A stretch of DNA of 64,000 nucleotides from Symmachiella macrocystis. Its GTDB lineage: Bacteria > Planctomycetota > Planctomycetia > Planctomycetales > Planctomycetaceae. Shown here one piece after another: positions 18,518 through 26,679 of this stretch. The position numbers and the translations under genes are program-made. The stretch is from positions 1,262,501 to 1,326,500 of the forward strand of contig NZ_SJPP01000001.1 of NCBI RefSeq assembly GCF_007860075.1, read 5' to 3'. Each line of letters opens with the position of its first letter. Within the stretch, counting starts at the first letter, position 1. The notes beneath the pieces were generated by a model, which saw only the letters and a list, made by a program, of their open reading frames with translations, made no database searches and was not told the origin of the DNA.

Positions 18518-19432
18518 TCACCCGCCAAACAGCGGTTCCGGTAAGCCGCGGACACCTAAGCCGTGGATGGCGAACAGGCTGCCAGGTTGTGGGTGGCGGG
18601 TTAATTCTTCGTCGGTCACGAAAGCCTGCTGCGATGTAACGTAGAGCGTTTCATAATTCTCGCCGCCAAAAGTCACGCACGTGGGGCTGCGGATCGGCAT
18701 TATAATCTCGCGGTCAAGACGGCCTTGCGGATTGATTCGTAGGATTTTGCCGCCCAGATTTAACGCAAACCAATAATACCCTTCTGCGTCTACGGTGGCG
18801 CCATCGACAATTGCCGGCTGCGGGTCTTCGATTTTGTAAAACGGCCGGCGGTTCTGAATGCGGCCCTCGTCGATATCGAAATCGAACACATAGATCATGC
18901 CGCCTTTTGTATCGCCGAAGTACATTCGCGTGTCATCGGGAGCAAAGGCGATTCCGTTGCTGCAGACGAAGGAGAAGTCCTCCGCCACTTTGTGGCAGGT
19001 GAAATCAGGATCCAAACGATAGATATGTGCGGACTTGTCGGTGAGCTGCGTATTCATGCTGCCGCACCAATACCGTCCCCGGCGGTCGATCTTGCCGTCG
19101 TTGAGTCGGTTGTGGGGTTTGTCCGGTTCGGGATCGGCGACCGCTGCAAACGCTCCGGTCTGCAAATCGATTGTACAAAACCCAGAATTCGCTCCCCCGA
19201 TCATGCCTCCGCCCGCGCGAAAGCCAAACGAGCCTACCTGTTCGGGCATCTCCCAAACCTTGCGTTCGCCGGTCGCAATATTCAATCGCCGAATCGTCGG
19301 CCGCCGCGCATCGCCCGGTTTCAAAGCGGGACCGACATGATCAGCCCAGTAGAGCGACTCTTCCGCAGGCACCCAGATGGGGGTTTCGCCCAATCCGTCG
19401 TGACATTCCCAGAGACATTCGATCTCAGGCAT
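18518..19432 (-). CDS. SMP-30/gluconolactonase/LRE-family protein
   Basis: The 304-residue protein is a six-bladed beta-propeller of the SMP-30 family: LGETPIWVP (the metal-binding Glu after the first strand), NDGKIDRRGRYW with the Asn-Asp metal ligands, CSNGIAFAPDD, and VDAEGYYWFAL. Members hydrolyse sugar lactones such as gluconolactone or L-gulonolactone using a single divalent metal. The start is the ATG at 19432, with GGGGA at a good distance; the frame continues to 19615, but those 61 residues do not resemble the family. No signal peptide is present, so it is probably cytoplasmic. It is divergent from the MFS permease, which might import a related substrate, but nothing else supports that. 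Confidence 0.93.
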   Translation of the reverse strand: MPEIECLWECHDGLGETPIWVPAEESLYWADHVGPALKPGDARRPTIRRLNIATGERKVWEMPEQVGSFGFRAGGGMIGGANSGFCTIDLQTGAFAAVADPEPDKPHNRLNDGKIDRRGRYWCGSMNTQLTDKSAHIYRLDPDFTCHKVAEDFSFVCSNGIAFAPDDTRMYFGDTKGGMIYVFDFDIDEGRIQNRRPFYKIEDPQPAIVDGATVDAEGYYWFALNLGGKILRINPQGRLDREIIMPIRSPTCVTFGGENYETLYVTSQQAFVTDEELTRHPQPGSLFAIHGLGVRGLPEPLFGG

Positions 19433-19742
19433 GGCTTTCCCCGCTGATTCGGTTTGATTCGATTCCGTCGAACTACACCATAAACAATCCACCCGACTGA
19501 TGCGACGGGATTTCAACATGGCGCTGCTGAGTGATCCGAAAGTCGATGCAGCCACACAGCGCGGCATGTTGACCAACAGGCTGTTACGACCTGCATAAGC
19601 CGTGCGAAACGCCAAGCGATCGGGTTGGGAAATCGCGGTCTAATTGCGGCGCGCATATCAGCGGACTACACTTTTGACGCGATTCCACCCCCCTGCGCGC
19701 CTTGCGAATGTCGGTTTTCCCAGCCACGAAAGACGTGAATTT
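19433..19742. other. Divergent intergenic region, 310 bases
   Basis: The region separates the SMP-30 gene from the MFS permease gene. I can see no convincing promoter, repeat or small gene in it. Confidence 0.4.
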
Positions 19743-21059
19743 ATGTGCCCTGCTCCTGTTTGGGATGCCGAACCGACAGACGATGTTCCCGCTGCGACTG
19801 ACGATGCTGCTCCCGAAACGTCGCAGCGACGCGTGATTCTCGCCGGGCTGATCGGCAATGTCATGGAGTGGTATGACTTTGCCGTGTACGGCTATCTGGC
19901 CACCGTGATTGGTCGCTTGTTTTTTCCCGACGGCAATCCGTCCGTGTCAGTAATCGCTGCCTTTGGCGCTTTTGCTGCGGGGTTTTTGGTGCGGCCGCTG
20001 GGAGGACTGGTGTTTGGACGGATCGGCGATTTGATCGGTCGCCGGCACGCGCTGACGCTCTCCGTGTTGGCGATGGCTGTTCCGACAGTGCTCATGGGTT
20101 TGCTACCGACGTACGCTACGATTGGCATGGCAGCGCCGATATTGATTGTGTTGTTGCGGATCGTGCAGGGTCTTTCCGTCGGAGGCGAATATACCAGTTC
20201 ACTGATTTTCTTAGCTGAGCATTCCCCTAAAAATCGACGGTCGCAAACTGCGGTCTGGGGCATGTGGGGCGCCACCGCGGGCTGCCTGCTCGGTTCGGGC
20301 GTGGCAGCGCTGGTTTCTAATCTGCTCAGCGATTCGCAGCTCATTGCTTGGGGTTGGCGGATTCCGTTCTTGGTGGGCGCGTTAGTGGCAGTCACCGGCT
20401 TTCTACTTCGCCGCGGCATCCATGCGGAGGCACCGGCTTGCGCCAGCAAGCGGCCGGTGCGGGATACTTTCGGTAAGCACCGCCTGTCCGTATTGAAGGT
20501 GGCACTGCTCAATTTGAGCAACGGCGTGAGCTACTACACCGCGTTTGTGTATTCCGTGACGTACATGAAATCGGTCGACAAGTTTTCCGAAGGCGTGGCG
20601 CTGAATTTGAACACGGCCAGCATGGTGGTGCTGTTGGCCGTGTTGCCGATTACAGCTTGGATATCCGACCGCATCGGCCGCCGCCCATTGATGATCGCCG
20701 GCAATTTGATTTTAACCTTCGGGGCGATCGGTTTGTTTCACCTGATGCATAGCAGCGATCGGATGACAATTTTCTTAGGCGAGATCGGTTTTGTCCTGGC
20801 AGTCGGATTGATCGCCGGAGGCGTGGTCGCAGCCAACGTCGAGCTGATGCCGGCAACCATCCGTTGCACGGGACTAGCCTTCGCCTACAACGCCTCAATC
20901 GGATTATTTGGCGGCACGACCCCGTTGATCGCAGCGCTATTGATCTCCATGACCGGCAATCCAATCTCCCCCGCCTGGTGGGTGACCGGGACCGGGGCGA
21001 TCTCGCTGGTGACGGTGTTGTTCTTTGTGCGCGAGACGGGACACGAACCGTTGTCGTGA
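19743..21059 (+). CDS. MFS transporter, metabolite:H+ symporter (ProP-like)
   Basis: From the ATG at 19743 the protein is 438 residues with twelve predicted membrane segments. Family marks are the opening NVMEWYDFAVYGYLA, typical of the metabolite:H+ symporter family (ProP, KgtP, ShiA), FLVRPLGGLVFGRIGDLIGRR in loop 2-3, and RIVQGLSVGGEY in TM4-5. The central loop is short. Substrates in this family are compatible solutes, dicarboxylates or shikimate; the sequence does not decide. The earlier in-frame start at 19644 adds 33 residues without membrane or family features and is rejected. It is convergent with the M56 peptidase gene, with a tandem hairpin repeat between them. Confidence 0.93.
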   Translation: MCPAPVWDAEPTDDVPAATDDAAPETSQRRVILAGLIGNVMEWYDFAVYGYLATVIGRLFFPDGNPSVSVIAAFGAFAAGFLVRPLGGLVFGRIGDLIGRRHALTLSVLAMAVPTVLMGLLPTYATIGMAAPILIVLLRIVQGLSVGGEYTSSLIFLAEHSPKNRRSQTAVWGMWGATAGCLLGSGVAALVSNLLSDSQLIAWGWRIPFLVGALVAVTGFLLRRGIHAEAPACASKRPVRDTFGKHRLSVLKVALLNLSNGVSYYTAFVYSVTYMKSVDKFSEGVALNLNTASMVVLLAVLPITAWISDRIGRRPLMIAGNLILTFGAIGLFHLMHSSDRMTIFLGEIGFVLAVGLIAGGVVAANVELMPATIRCTGLAFAYNASIGLFGGTTPLIAALLISMTGNPISPAWWVTGTGAISLVTVLFFVRETGHEPLS

Positions 21060-21066
21060 ATACGAC

Positions 21067-21131
21067 GGTGCGGGGTCGGGAGACCCGCGCACAACATAAC
21101 CGGGTGCGGGGCCAGGAAACCCGCGCACAAC
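21067..21131. repeat. Tandem 29-base hairpin repeat (two copies)
   Basis: Two copies of a 29-base unit (21067-21095 and 21103-21131, 26 of 29 identical, period 36) contain GCGGG...CCCGC arms and end in GCGCACAAC. They lie between two convergent genes, so they may act as transcription terminators or be copies of a genome-wide repeat. Neither is followed by a T-run. Confidence 0.7.
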
Positions 21132-21145
21132 GCAGTTAAAACGCC

Positions 21146-23119
21146 CTACTTCTTGCGTTCAATGATGAGAGTCCGCAATTTGCGTTTCTCTTTCTTAAAC
21201 TTCAACCCGGTTTGTTCGGTTACGTGCTTTAAAACTATCGCGGGATCTTTGGCCTGCCGCCGTTGTTCCTCATTGAATGAGCTTTCTAGATTGTAGTGCC
21301 AACTGACACGTTCTTTGGACGGCGATTCCAATTCGCCAAGGACTGGTTTCTCGATCCACATACCGACCCATTCAAGAAACTTGTCCACATTGCCACTGCC
21401 ACCACCACCACGTGACGGATCGGTGTTGAGTCGCTCGCCGTAAATTTCAATTCTTTTGTTGTCCGGATCGATCGGTTTGAAATTGAATTCTCCGCCGGCG
21501 ACATAGACATCGCGCTCCTTGTCCCGGAACTTCATCGAAAGTTTTTGCTCAGATTGGTCATTGAACAACTTCTCCAACCGGGCCAAAATGCGGGGTTGGG
21601 AGGCTTTGGTGTTGACGACGAAATCGCCAGTGATGTTGAGAGACTCCAGGCCATCGCCCCAGATGATCTCCTGAGGATAGACTCGCAACAACATACGGAT
21701 CGCAGTCCTTAAATTCGTCCCATCGCCGCCGGCAAAACTCATCCCCCAGGTCAATACCTTGTCATCCTTCCAATGCAGGAACATATTATCCGGACCGGCA
21801 GGAATCGCATCCGCCTGCCCGGGTGATTTCACTCGGTAAAACGCCAAGCGGCTCTTGGGGAAGGGAGGCGCGATGCGGAGGAGCGCGGTTTCTTTGGACA
21901 AGGCGCAAAGCTGTTCATATTCGGCCGCCAGCACGGCGAGTTCCGCCTGGGTTAATTCTTCAACAGGGCGGTCGTCTTTTTCAATTTCAGGTTCTGTTTT
22001 TTCTTCAGCTTCCGCTTTGTCGTCAGTTTTTGTCTGGGCCACCGCCTGCGAGTCGTGCGTCGAAAACGTGATCACCATGGCCAAGCACCCGATCAACGAC
22101 AGGGAAACCAGCCCGCCGATCCACTTGGATGTGGTCGACGAATCTCCCGGCGATTCAATCAACAGCCGTCGCACCCGCGCCACCAAATCGCTGCCGTTGG
22201 CCGAGGCGGCCAGCCCCACGGGCCGGCTGCCCAATTCAGCAATGCGGGCCAGTACGCGGGCATAGGCCACTTTGTTCCCGACAATGCCAACTGCCATATC
22301 GTCGCAACAGTTTTCTCTTTCAATGCGGATCCGTCGCGACAGCCACCAGACGGCTGGATGGAAGAACAAGAGGATCTCGACGATGCTCTGCAGGATATTC
22401 ACCAAATTATCGTGGCGGCGCACATGAGCCAATTCGTGCGCCAAAATGGCTTCCAGTTCGCGGGTGTCCAATCCCATCAGTGAACTTGTGGGTAATAAAA
22501 TCACCGGTCGCAAGCACCCAATCACCGTCGGCACGGAGACCAGCGCCGACTGCAATAATTCGACCGGTCGCTGAATTCCCATGCGGTGGCATACCCGTTC
22601 GAAAGCCGCGCGAACGGCGTCGCTCACCGGTGTCGTCTGTCGCACACGCAACCGCTGTACAAATCTCCACATCACGATGAGCCGCAGCGACAACAGGCCA
22701 ACACCACAGGCCCACAGAAAAACGGCCCCGGGGAGTAACGAGCGGAACTGCGTCGCGAGACTCGGCGCAACGTCCGCGCCACCGTTCCCAGCGGCATTGA
22801 AAATAGCGGGCAGACTCGCAGTCGTTGGCTCTGAATCGAGCGCTGCGATGCTCCCATCACGATTGAATTCATTCCCAACTTGGCGAGCGATCGGGGAATC
22901 GATTGTCATGTTGAAATAGACCGTAACCGGCACAAGCGCCATTACTGCCAAACCGGTCGTTGCGGCAAGGTACCGTACTGCTGCCGTATGGCGCCTCAAT
23001 GCGAACAATTCGCCGGCAACGATTACGCCGACAATTGCCAACAGCCACACCGAGTGCAATAACGTCCAGCCGATGCGGTCGGTCAGTGGATGTTCCAGCA
23101 ACGTGAACAGCGTTTGCAT
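21146..23119 (-). CDS. M56-family membrane metallopeptidase, BlaR1/MecR1-like
   Basis: The 657-residue protein has several N-terminal membrane segments (about 15-140), the zinc-peptidase motif HELAHVRRHDNL (HExxH, about 230) and the downstream RIERENCCDDMA helix that supplies the third ligand, all typical of BlaR1/MecR1. Another membrane segment follows (about 335-355), then an acidic linker (KTDDKAEAEEKTEPE) and an extracytoplasmic domain unlike a penicillin-binding sensor. Its end (TEQTGLKFKKEKRKLRTLIIE) resembles the C-terminal domain found on soil-bacterial M56 proteins. It starts 4 bases after the blaI stop, and its SD (GGAGGA) lies inside the end of blaI, so the two are translationally linked. 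It is expected to cleave or inactivate the repressor on signal; the signal is unknown. Confidence 0.92.
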   Translation of the reverse strand: MQTLFTLLEHPLTDRIGWTLLHSVWLLAIVGVIVAGELFALRRHTAAVRYLAATTGLAVMALVPVTVYFNMTIDSPIARQVGNEFNRDGSIAALDSEPTTASLPAIFNAAGNGGADVAPSLATQFRSLLPGAVFLWACGVGLLSLRLIVMWRFVQRLRVRQTTPVSDAVRAAFERVCHRMGIQRPVELLQSALVSVPTVIGCLRPVILLPTSSLMGLDTRELEAILAHELAHVRRHDNLVNILQSIVEILLFFHPAVWWLSRRIRIERENCCDDMAVGIVGNKVAYARVLARIAELGSRPVGLAASANGSDLVARVRRLLIESPGDSSTTSKWIGGLVSLSLIGCLAMVITFSTHDSQAVAQTKTDDKAEAEEKTEPEIEKDDRPVEELTQAELAVLAAEYEQLCALSKETALLRIAPPFPKSRLAFYRVKSPGQADAIPAGPDNMFLHWKDDKVLTWGMSFAGGDGTNLRTAIRMLLRVYPQEIIWGDGLESLNITGDFVVNTKASQPRILARLEKLFNDQSEQKLSMKFRDKERDVYVAGGEFNFKPIDPDNKRIEIYGERLNTDPSRGGGGSGNVDKFLEWVGMWIEKPVLGELESPSKERVSWHYNLESSFNEEQRRQAKDPAIVLKHVTEQTGLKFKKEKRKLRTLIIERKK

Positions 23120-23122
23120 CGT

Positions 23123-23503
23123 CTAGTCCTCCAGGTCGTCAAGGAGTTCTCGGATTTTTGCCATGTCGTCCGCGGAGACTTTTTTGAGTTGCAGCGCCTG
23201 CATCACCAGTTTGTCGGCGGCCCCGCCGAAGGCGCGTTGCAGCAGATCGGCAACCAATTGTCGCTGCGTTTGCCCCTGTTTGTGGCAAGCCCGGTAGACA
23301 TGCGAGCGGTTCGATTCGTCGCGAGCTACGAGCGACTTGTCGGTCATGATTTGCATCAACTTCAACACGGTGGTGTAACCGATGTCGCGCGTGCGGCTCA
23401 GTTCATCGAGCACATCCCGAACCGTACTCGGCCCGCGGTCCCACAGGACGCGAAGTATTTCCAACTCGGCATCCGTAGGCCGCTTTGTTTCGGATTTGGC
23501 CAT
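23123..23503 (-). CDS. BlaI/MecI/CopY-family transcriptional repressor
   Basis: The 126-residue protein is a winged-helix repressor: PTDAELEILRVLWDRGPSTVRDV opens the family, followed by the recognition region GYTTVLKLMQIMTDKSLV and the dimerisation C-terminus. It heads a two-gene unit with the M56 peptidase. Two palindromic sites overlap its promoter (23549-23566 and 23573-23586), which strongly suggests autorepression. The ATG start has GGAGA 9 bases before it. Family members in Gram-positives control beta-lactam resistance; planctomycetes carry many such pairs and the regulon is unknown. No beta-lactamase or PBP2a gene is next to it. Confidence 0.95.
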   Translation of the reverse strand: MAKSETKRPTDAELEILRVLWDRGPSTVRDVLDELSRTRDIGYTTVLKLMQIMTDKSLVARDESNRSHVYRACHKQGQTQRQLVADLLQRAFGGAADKLVMQALQLKKVSADDMAKIRELLDDLED

Positions 23504-23545
23504 TGTTAACGGGTCTCCGTGGCAGTGCGATCTTATCGAGCGGCC

Positions 23546-23573
23546 ATTGTACGAAATAATTCGTACATGTCAA
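23546..23573 (-). promoter_or_regulatory. Promoter of blaI-M56 unit
   Basis: On the minus strand a perfect -35 TTGACA (23568-23573) is followed after 16 bases by TACAAT (23546-23551), one mismatch from consensus. The start should fall near 23539, about 36 bases before the blaI ATG. Both palindromic operators overlap it, giving a simple steric repression layout. Confidence 0.8.
23549..23566. promoter_or_regulatory. Operator O1 for the BlaI-type repressor
   Basis: A perfect 18-base palindrome, GTACGAAATAATTCGTAC, fills the spacer and overlaps the -10 box of the blaI promoter. Its core is ACGAA-N4-TTCGT. The general layout (AT-rich dyad with TAC/GTA ends) resembles known MecI/BlaI operators, whose core is different (ACA-N-TGT). 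Confidence 0.78.
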
Positions 23574-23586
23574 CGAAACTCTTCGT
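23573..23586. promoter_or_regulatory. Operator O2 for the BlaI-type repressor
   Basis: A second palindrome with the same arms, ACGAA-ACTC-TTCGT, begins on the last base of the -35 box. Its centre is 22 bases from that of O1, about two helical turns, so two dimers would sit on the same face of the DNA. Confidence 0.72.
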
Positions 23587-23630
23587 AGTTTTATCAAAAA
23601 CTATGGTCTCGACGATCATGCATCGAATCG

Positions 23631-24974
23631 CTATTTCGGCAGCACGATGCCAAGATCTAACGGATTGGGCGTGCCTGCTTTGGACACACAATCTCCACCA
23701 TTGTCGATGCCGTCCGAACCGACGCTATAGATGATGATCTGCGTCTCTTCTTGGCGGTAGCGCAGTGGATTCTCGTCGAAGGGATCAATGAGTTCTTCCG
23801 AAGACTGCAACGGTGCTCCCAGCAATTCTTCGTTCAAGTCGGAGAGTGAGTCGGGAAATTGCTCCTGTTGCAAGCGATATCTGCTCGCAGCAATTCCTGC
23901 ATTTACGAAACGCTGCCGCGCCGTGAGTGATGCTGTGTACTGAATGGCGGATTCAATGGCCGGTACTAACTGCAAGGCTGCGGTATCGAGAGGCAACAAA
24001 AGAGAAGTGCCGTTTCTTCGTTCTCTCAGCTTCTTTTTAAATTCGTCTCCTTTTTGAAACATTTCAGTCCAAGATCCGTCGAACACTTCGTCAGAATATT
24101 TAAACAGCTCAATCGCTGTATGCATATTTCGTACGCGCAACGGACCGAGTCTCATGCGATTGAGTTCGGTCAAGTAAAGCGCCCGCTCACCGTGCATGGC
24201 ACGGGCCACTTCTTCTCGAAAGTTTGCCGCACGCACGGACGATTGCAACGCTGCTAAATCGTCGTCGCTCCAATCGCAATGCGGCATTAATTCGGTTATG
24301 GCCTCACAGCCGATCGCATGAATTGCGCCCCGCACCAATTGAGAAATTAACACCGGTTCGCCGCGCAGCGTGTCGGATAGTGCAAAGATCGCCCGCAGAT
24401 CCTGCAGTGCGCGAGCATCGTCGCCACGATGTGCAGCGACTTGCGCATCAAGAAGCAGCAGACGTGCGACTTGGCGGGTTTCTTGAGTGTACGGCAGAAG
24501 CGTTCTGATCCCCTGGGAAAAATCGATGGGAAACCGCACTTGGCCATTGATACCAACCTCGGCGCGGGCGGCTTGCAATTCGGGTTCAAATTTGGCGAGC
24601 AATTCTTCAACCGCGTCCAGCTGCGCCCACTCGGTTCCAGGGGGCGGAATCGGCGTTGGCCCCTCCCCGACGACCGGCAGTTCCATCATGATGTCCATCT
24701 GGTCCTGACTCGTGGCGGTGACGTGATCAATGACTTCTACCCAGACGCCGGTTGTATCGGAAACGCCGACGGGAACCTTATAAAAATCGGCCAACTCAGC
24801 GGCGTTGGTCGGCGAACCCGCCGCCCGCAAATCCGCGAGGTCTGCTTTCAAGCGAGCGTGGCTGGAATACCACAAGAACCCAATAATTGCGAAAGTGCCG
24901 ATCAACAGCACGCCGGCCACGAAAATCAGCAACTTTGCGGGGGTCCAGGACGACTTGGGGGGCGGTGCTTCCAA
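23631..24974 (-). CDS. Membrane-anchored protein with pseudopilin-like C-terminus, paralog 1 of 3
   Basis: The 447-residue protein has one N-terminal membrane segment (about 14-35), a motif LADLRAAGSPTNAAELADFY after it, a long helical middle, and a C-terminal block ARQRFVNAGIAASRYRLQQ...LIDPFDENPLRYR...IIIYSVGSDGIDNGGD. This block resembles the C-terminal part of major pseudopilins (GspG type). The start is TTG with an AGGA 8 bases before it (GCGAGGAA), the same arrangement as paralog 2. It is the last of three tandem homologs on the minus strand, 175 bases after paralog 2. Function is unknown. The protein is probably periplasmic or surface-exposed, held by the N-terminal anchor. Confidence 0.75.
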   Translation of the reverse strand: MEAPPPKSSWTPAKLLIFVAGVLLIGTFAIIGFLWYSSHARLKADLADLRAAGSPTNAAELADFYKVPVGVSDTTGVWVEVIDHVTATSQDQMDIMMELPVVGEGPTPIPPPGTEWAQLDAVEELLAKFEPELQAARAEVGINGQVRFPIDFSQGIRTLLPYTQETRQVARLLLLDAQVAAHRGDDARALQDLRAIFALSDTLRGEPVLISQLVRGAIHAIGCEAITELMPHCDWSDDDLAALQSSVRAANFREEVARAMHGERALYLTELNRMRLGPLRVRNMHTAIELFKYSDEVFDGSWTEMFQKGDEFKKKLRERRNGTSLLLPLDTAALQLVPAIESAIQYTASLTARQRFVNAGIAASRYRLQQEQFPDSLSDLNEELLGAPLQSSEELIDPFDENPLRYRQEETQIIIYSVGSDGIDNGGDCVSKAGTPNPLDLGIVLPK

Positions 24975-25149
24975 TGGGCATTCCTCGCGCAGGGACAGCG
25001 GGCTCGTTGTGGTTACGTGGAGTGAAACCGATCCGTAACTATAGGGATGGCCTAGGAACGAGCATTTGTCTACTGCGGTTTAGCGAATCGTTGAAAAATC
25101 GCGAGGATGTGCCGTTGGCGTGATATTGGACTCTCCTTACTGCGAAAGA

Positions 25150-26490
25150 TTATTTCGGCAGCACAATTCCAATGTCCTGCAAGCTTAGGCCGTCCGTGTT
25201 TCCCGCACGATCTCCACTGTCATCGACTGCATCGTCGGCGATGCTATAGATGATGATTCGCTTGTCGTCTTGGCGGTAGCGCAACGGCTTGCCGTCAAAC
25301 GGATCGATGAGTGAGGTTGCCGATTCCCCGACAGGCCCCAGGAACTCCTGGTTCAAATCAGACAACGCTTTGGGAAATTGCCCGCGTTGGACCCGGTAGC
25401 GTTGCGCTGCAATTCCAGCATTATAGCAGCGCTGCCGTGCGATGCTTCTAACCGCCGCTTTGATGACCTCAGCAAATGGCGGCGCGATCAGTAGAAAGGG
25501 CCGGTCGAGACCGAGCAGACTGTCGTTTTCTTCGATTTCACTTATCCGCTGGTCGATCTCGTCCGCGATGATCAACGAATCGGCTGGGGTTCCCTCAAAA
25601 GCTTTCAATACATGTTCAAAATACTCGATTGCGGTGAGTTTGTTTCGCACACGAAGCGGACCCCATGTCATTAGATCGAGGCCCATCAAACTAAAGGCTC
25701 GTTCACCGTCCATGGCGCGGGCCATCTCTTCATCGGGATGTGCTATCCGAATCGATGCTTGCAGTGCCGCTAAATCGTCGTCGCTCCAATCGCAGTATGG
25801 CATGAGTTCGCCGGTGACCCCGCAGCCGAGTGAGCGAATCGCGAAACGCACCAACTGCGAAATTAAAATTGGTTCGCCGCGCAGCGCGTCGGATTGGGCA
25901 AAAATGGCGCGTATGTCGAGCAGCGCTCGTGTGTCATCACCGCAATGGGCAGCAACATGCGCGTCAAGCTGTAAAAGCCGCGCCACTTGGCGCTGTTCAC
26001 TGGAGTTGAGGTCCAGCATGTAAGGGTTCGTGGAAAAATCGATCGGAAACCGGACTTGGCCGTTGGAACCGGCCTCTCCGCGCGCGGCCTGGAGCTGCGA
26101 CTCGTATTGGACGAGAAATTCTTCGACGGCTTCAAGCTGCGCCCATTCGGTTCCGGGGGGTGGAATGGGCATCGCCCCCTGACCGATGATTGGAATCTGC
26201 TTCATCGGTTCCGACAACGCCGAATATGGCGTGGGGAGCTTGTCTAAGATATCCACCCAGACGTCGGTCGTATCCGGAACATCATCGCGAACTTTATAAA
26301 AGTCCGCCAATTCCGCAGCGTTGGTCGGCAAGCCCTCAGCCCGCAGTGCCGCCAATTTTTCTTCCAACGCCGCGTGCGCTGAATACCAACTAACGCCAAG
26401 AATCGCCAGGGTGCCAATCAGCAGAGCACCGACGGCAAACAACAGCATCTTGCCGACGGACCAGGACGAGCGTTTGGGCGGTGCGTCCAA
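25150..26490 (-). CDS. Membrane-anchored protein with pseudopilin-like C-terminus, paralog 2 of 3
   Basis: The 446-residue protein is closely similar to paralog 1 over its whole length: membrane anchor (about 14-35), LAALRAEGLPTNAAELADFYKV, PPPGTEWAQLEAVEEFL, RFPIDFS, LRGEPILISQLVRFAI, YCDWSDDDLAALQ, and the tail LIDPFDGKPLRYRQDDKRIIIYS. It also starts at TTG with GAGGAA just upstream. The tail motif DDSGDRAG is a weaker match to the Ca-binding-like end of pseudopilins than in paralog 1. Gene order and conserved spacing point to tandem duplication. No other secretion-system component is nearby. Confidence 0.75.
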   Translation of the reverse strand: MDAPPKRSSWSVGKMLLFAVGALLIGTLAILGVSWYSAHAALEEKLAALRAEGLPTNAAELADFYKVRDDVPDTTDVWVDILDKLPTPYSALSEPMKQIPIIGQGAMPIPPPGTEWAQLEAVEEFLVQYESQLQAARGEAGSNGQVRFPIDFSTNPYMLDLNSSEQRQVARLLQLDAHVAAHCGDDTRALLDIRAIFAQSDALRGEPILISQLVRFAIRSLGCGVTGELMPYCDWSDDDLAALQASIRIAHPDEEMARAMDGERAFSLMGLDLMTWGPLRVRNKLTAIEYFEHVLKAFEGTPADSLIIADEIDQRISEIEENDSLLGLDRPFLLIAPPFAEVIKAAVRSIARQRCYNAGIAAQRYRVQRGQFPKALSDLNQEFLGPVGESATSLIDPFDGKPLRYRQDDKRIIIYSIADDAVDDSGDRAGNTDGLSLQDIGIVLPK

Positions 26491-26679
26491 GGGATTTTCC
26501 TCGCGGAGGGAGAGTCGGCTGGTCGTTCTGTACGTAGGCTGAAACCAAACCGTATCGATCAGGATGGTTTGGGAACGACGATTTCACGTTAGCGGTTCAC
26601 AGAAATGTTGAAATTCTCCGAGGGCGTGCTATGGGCGACCGTAGTACGGATGGGCAGACTGAATCGTCGTAAAATTGGT

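Noticed and set aside
17660-18544. 294-codon plus-strand frame opposite ada
   Set aside because: It lies entirely over ada, which is certain from its Cys residues and motifs. Long antisense frames are expected at this GC content.
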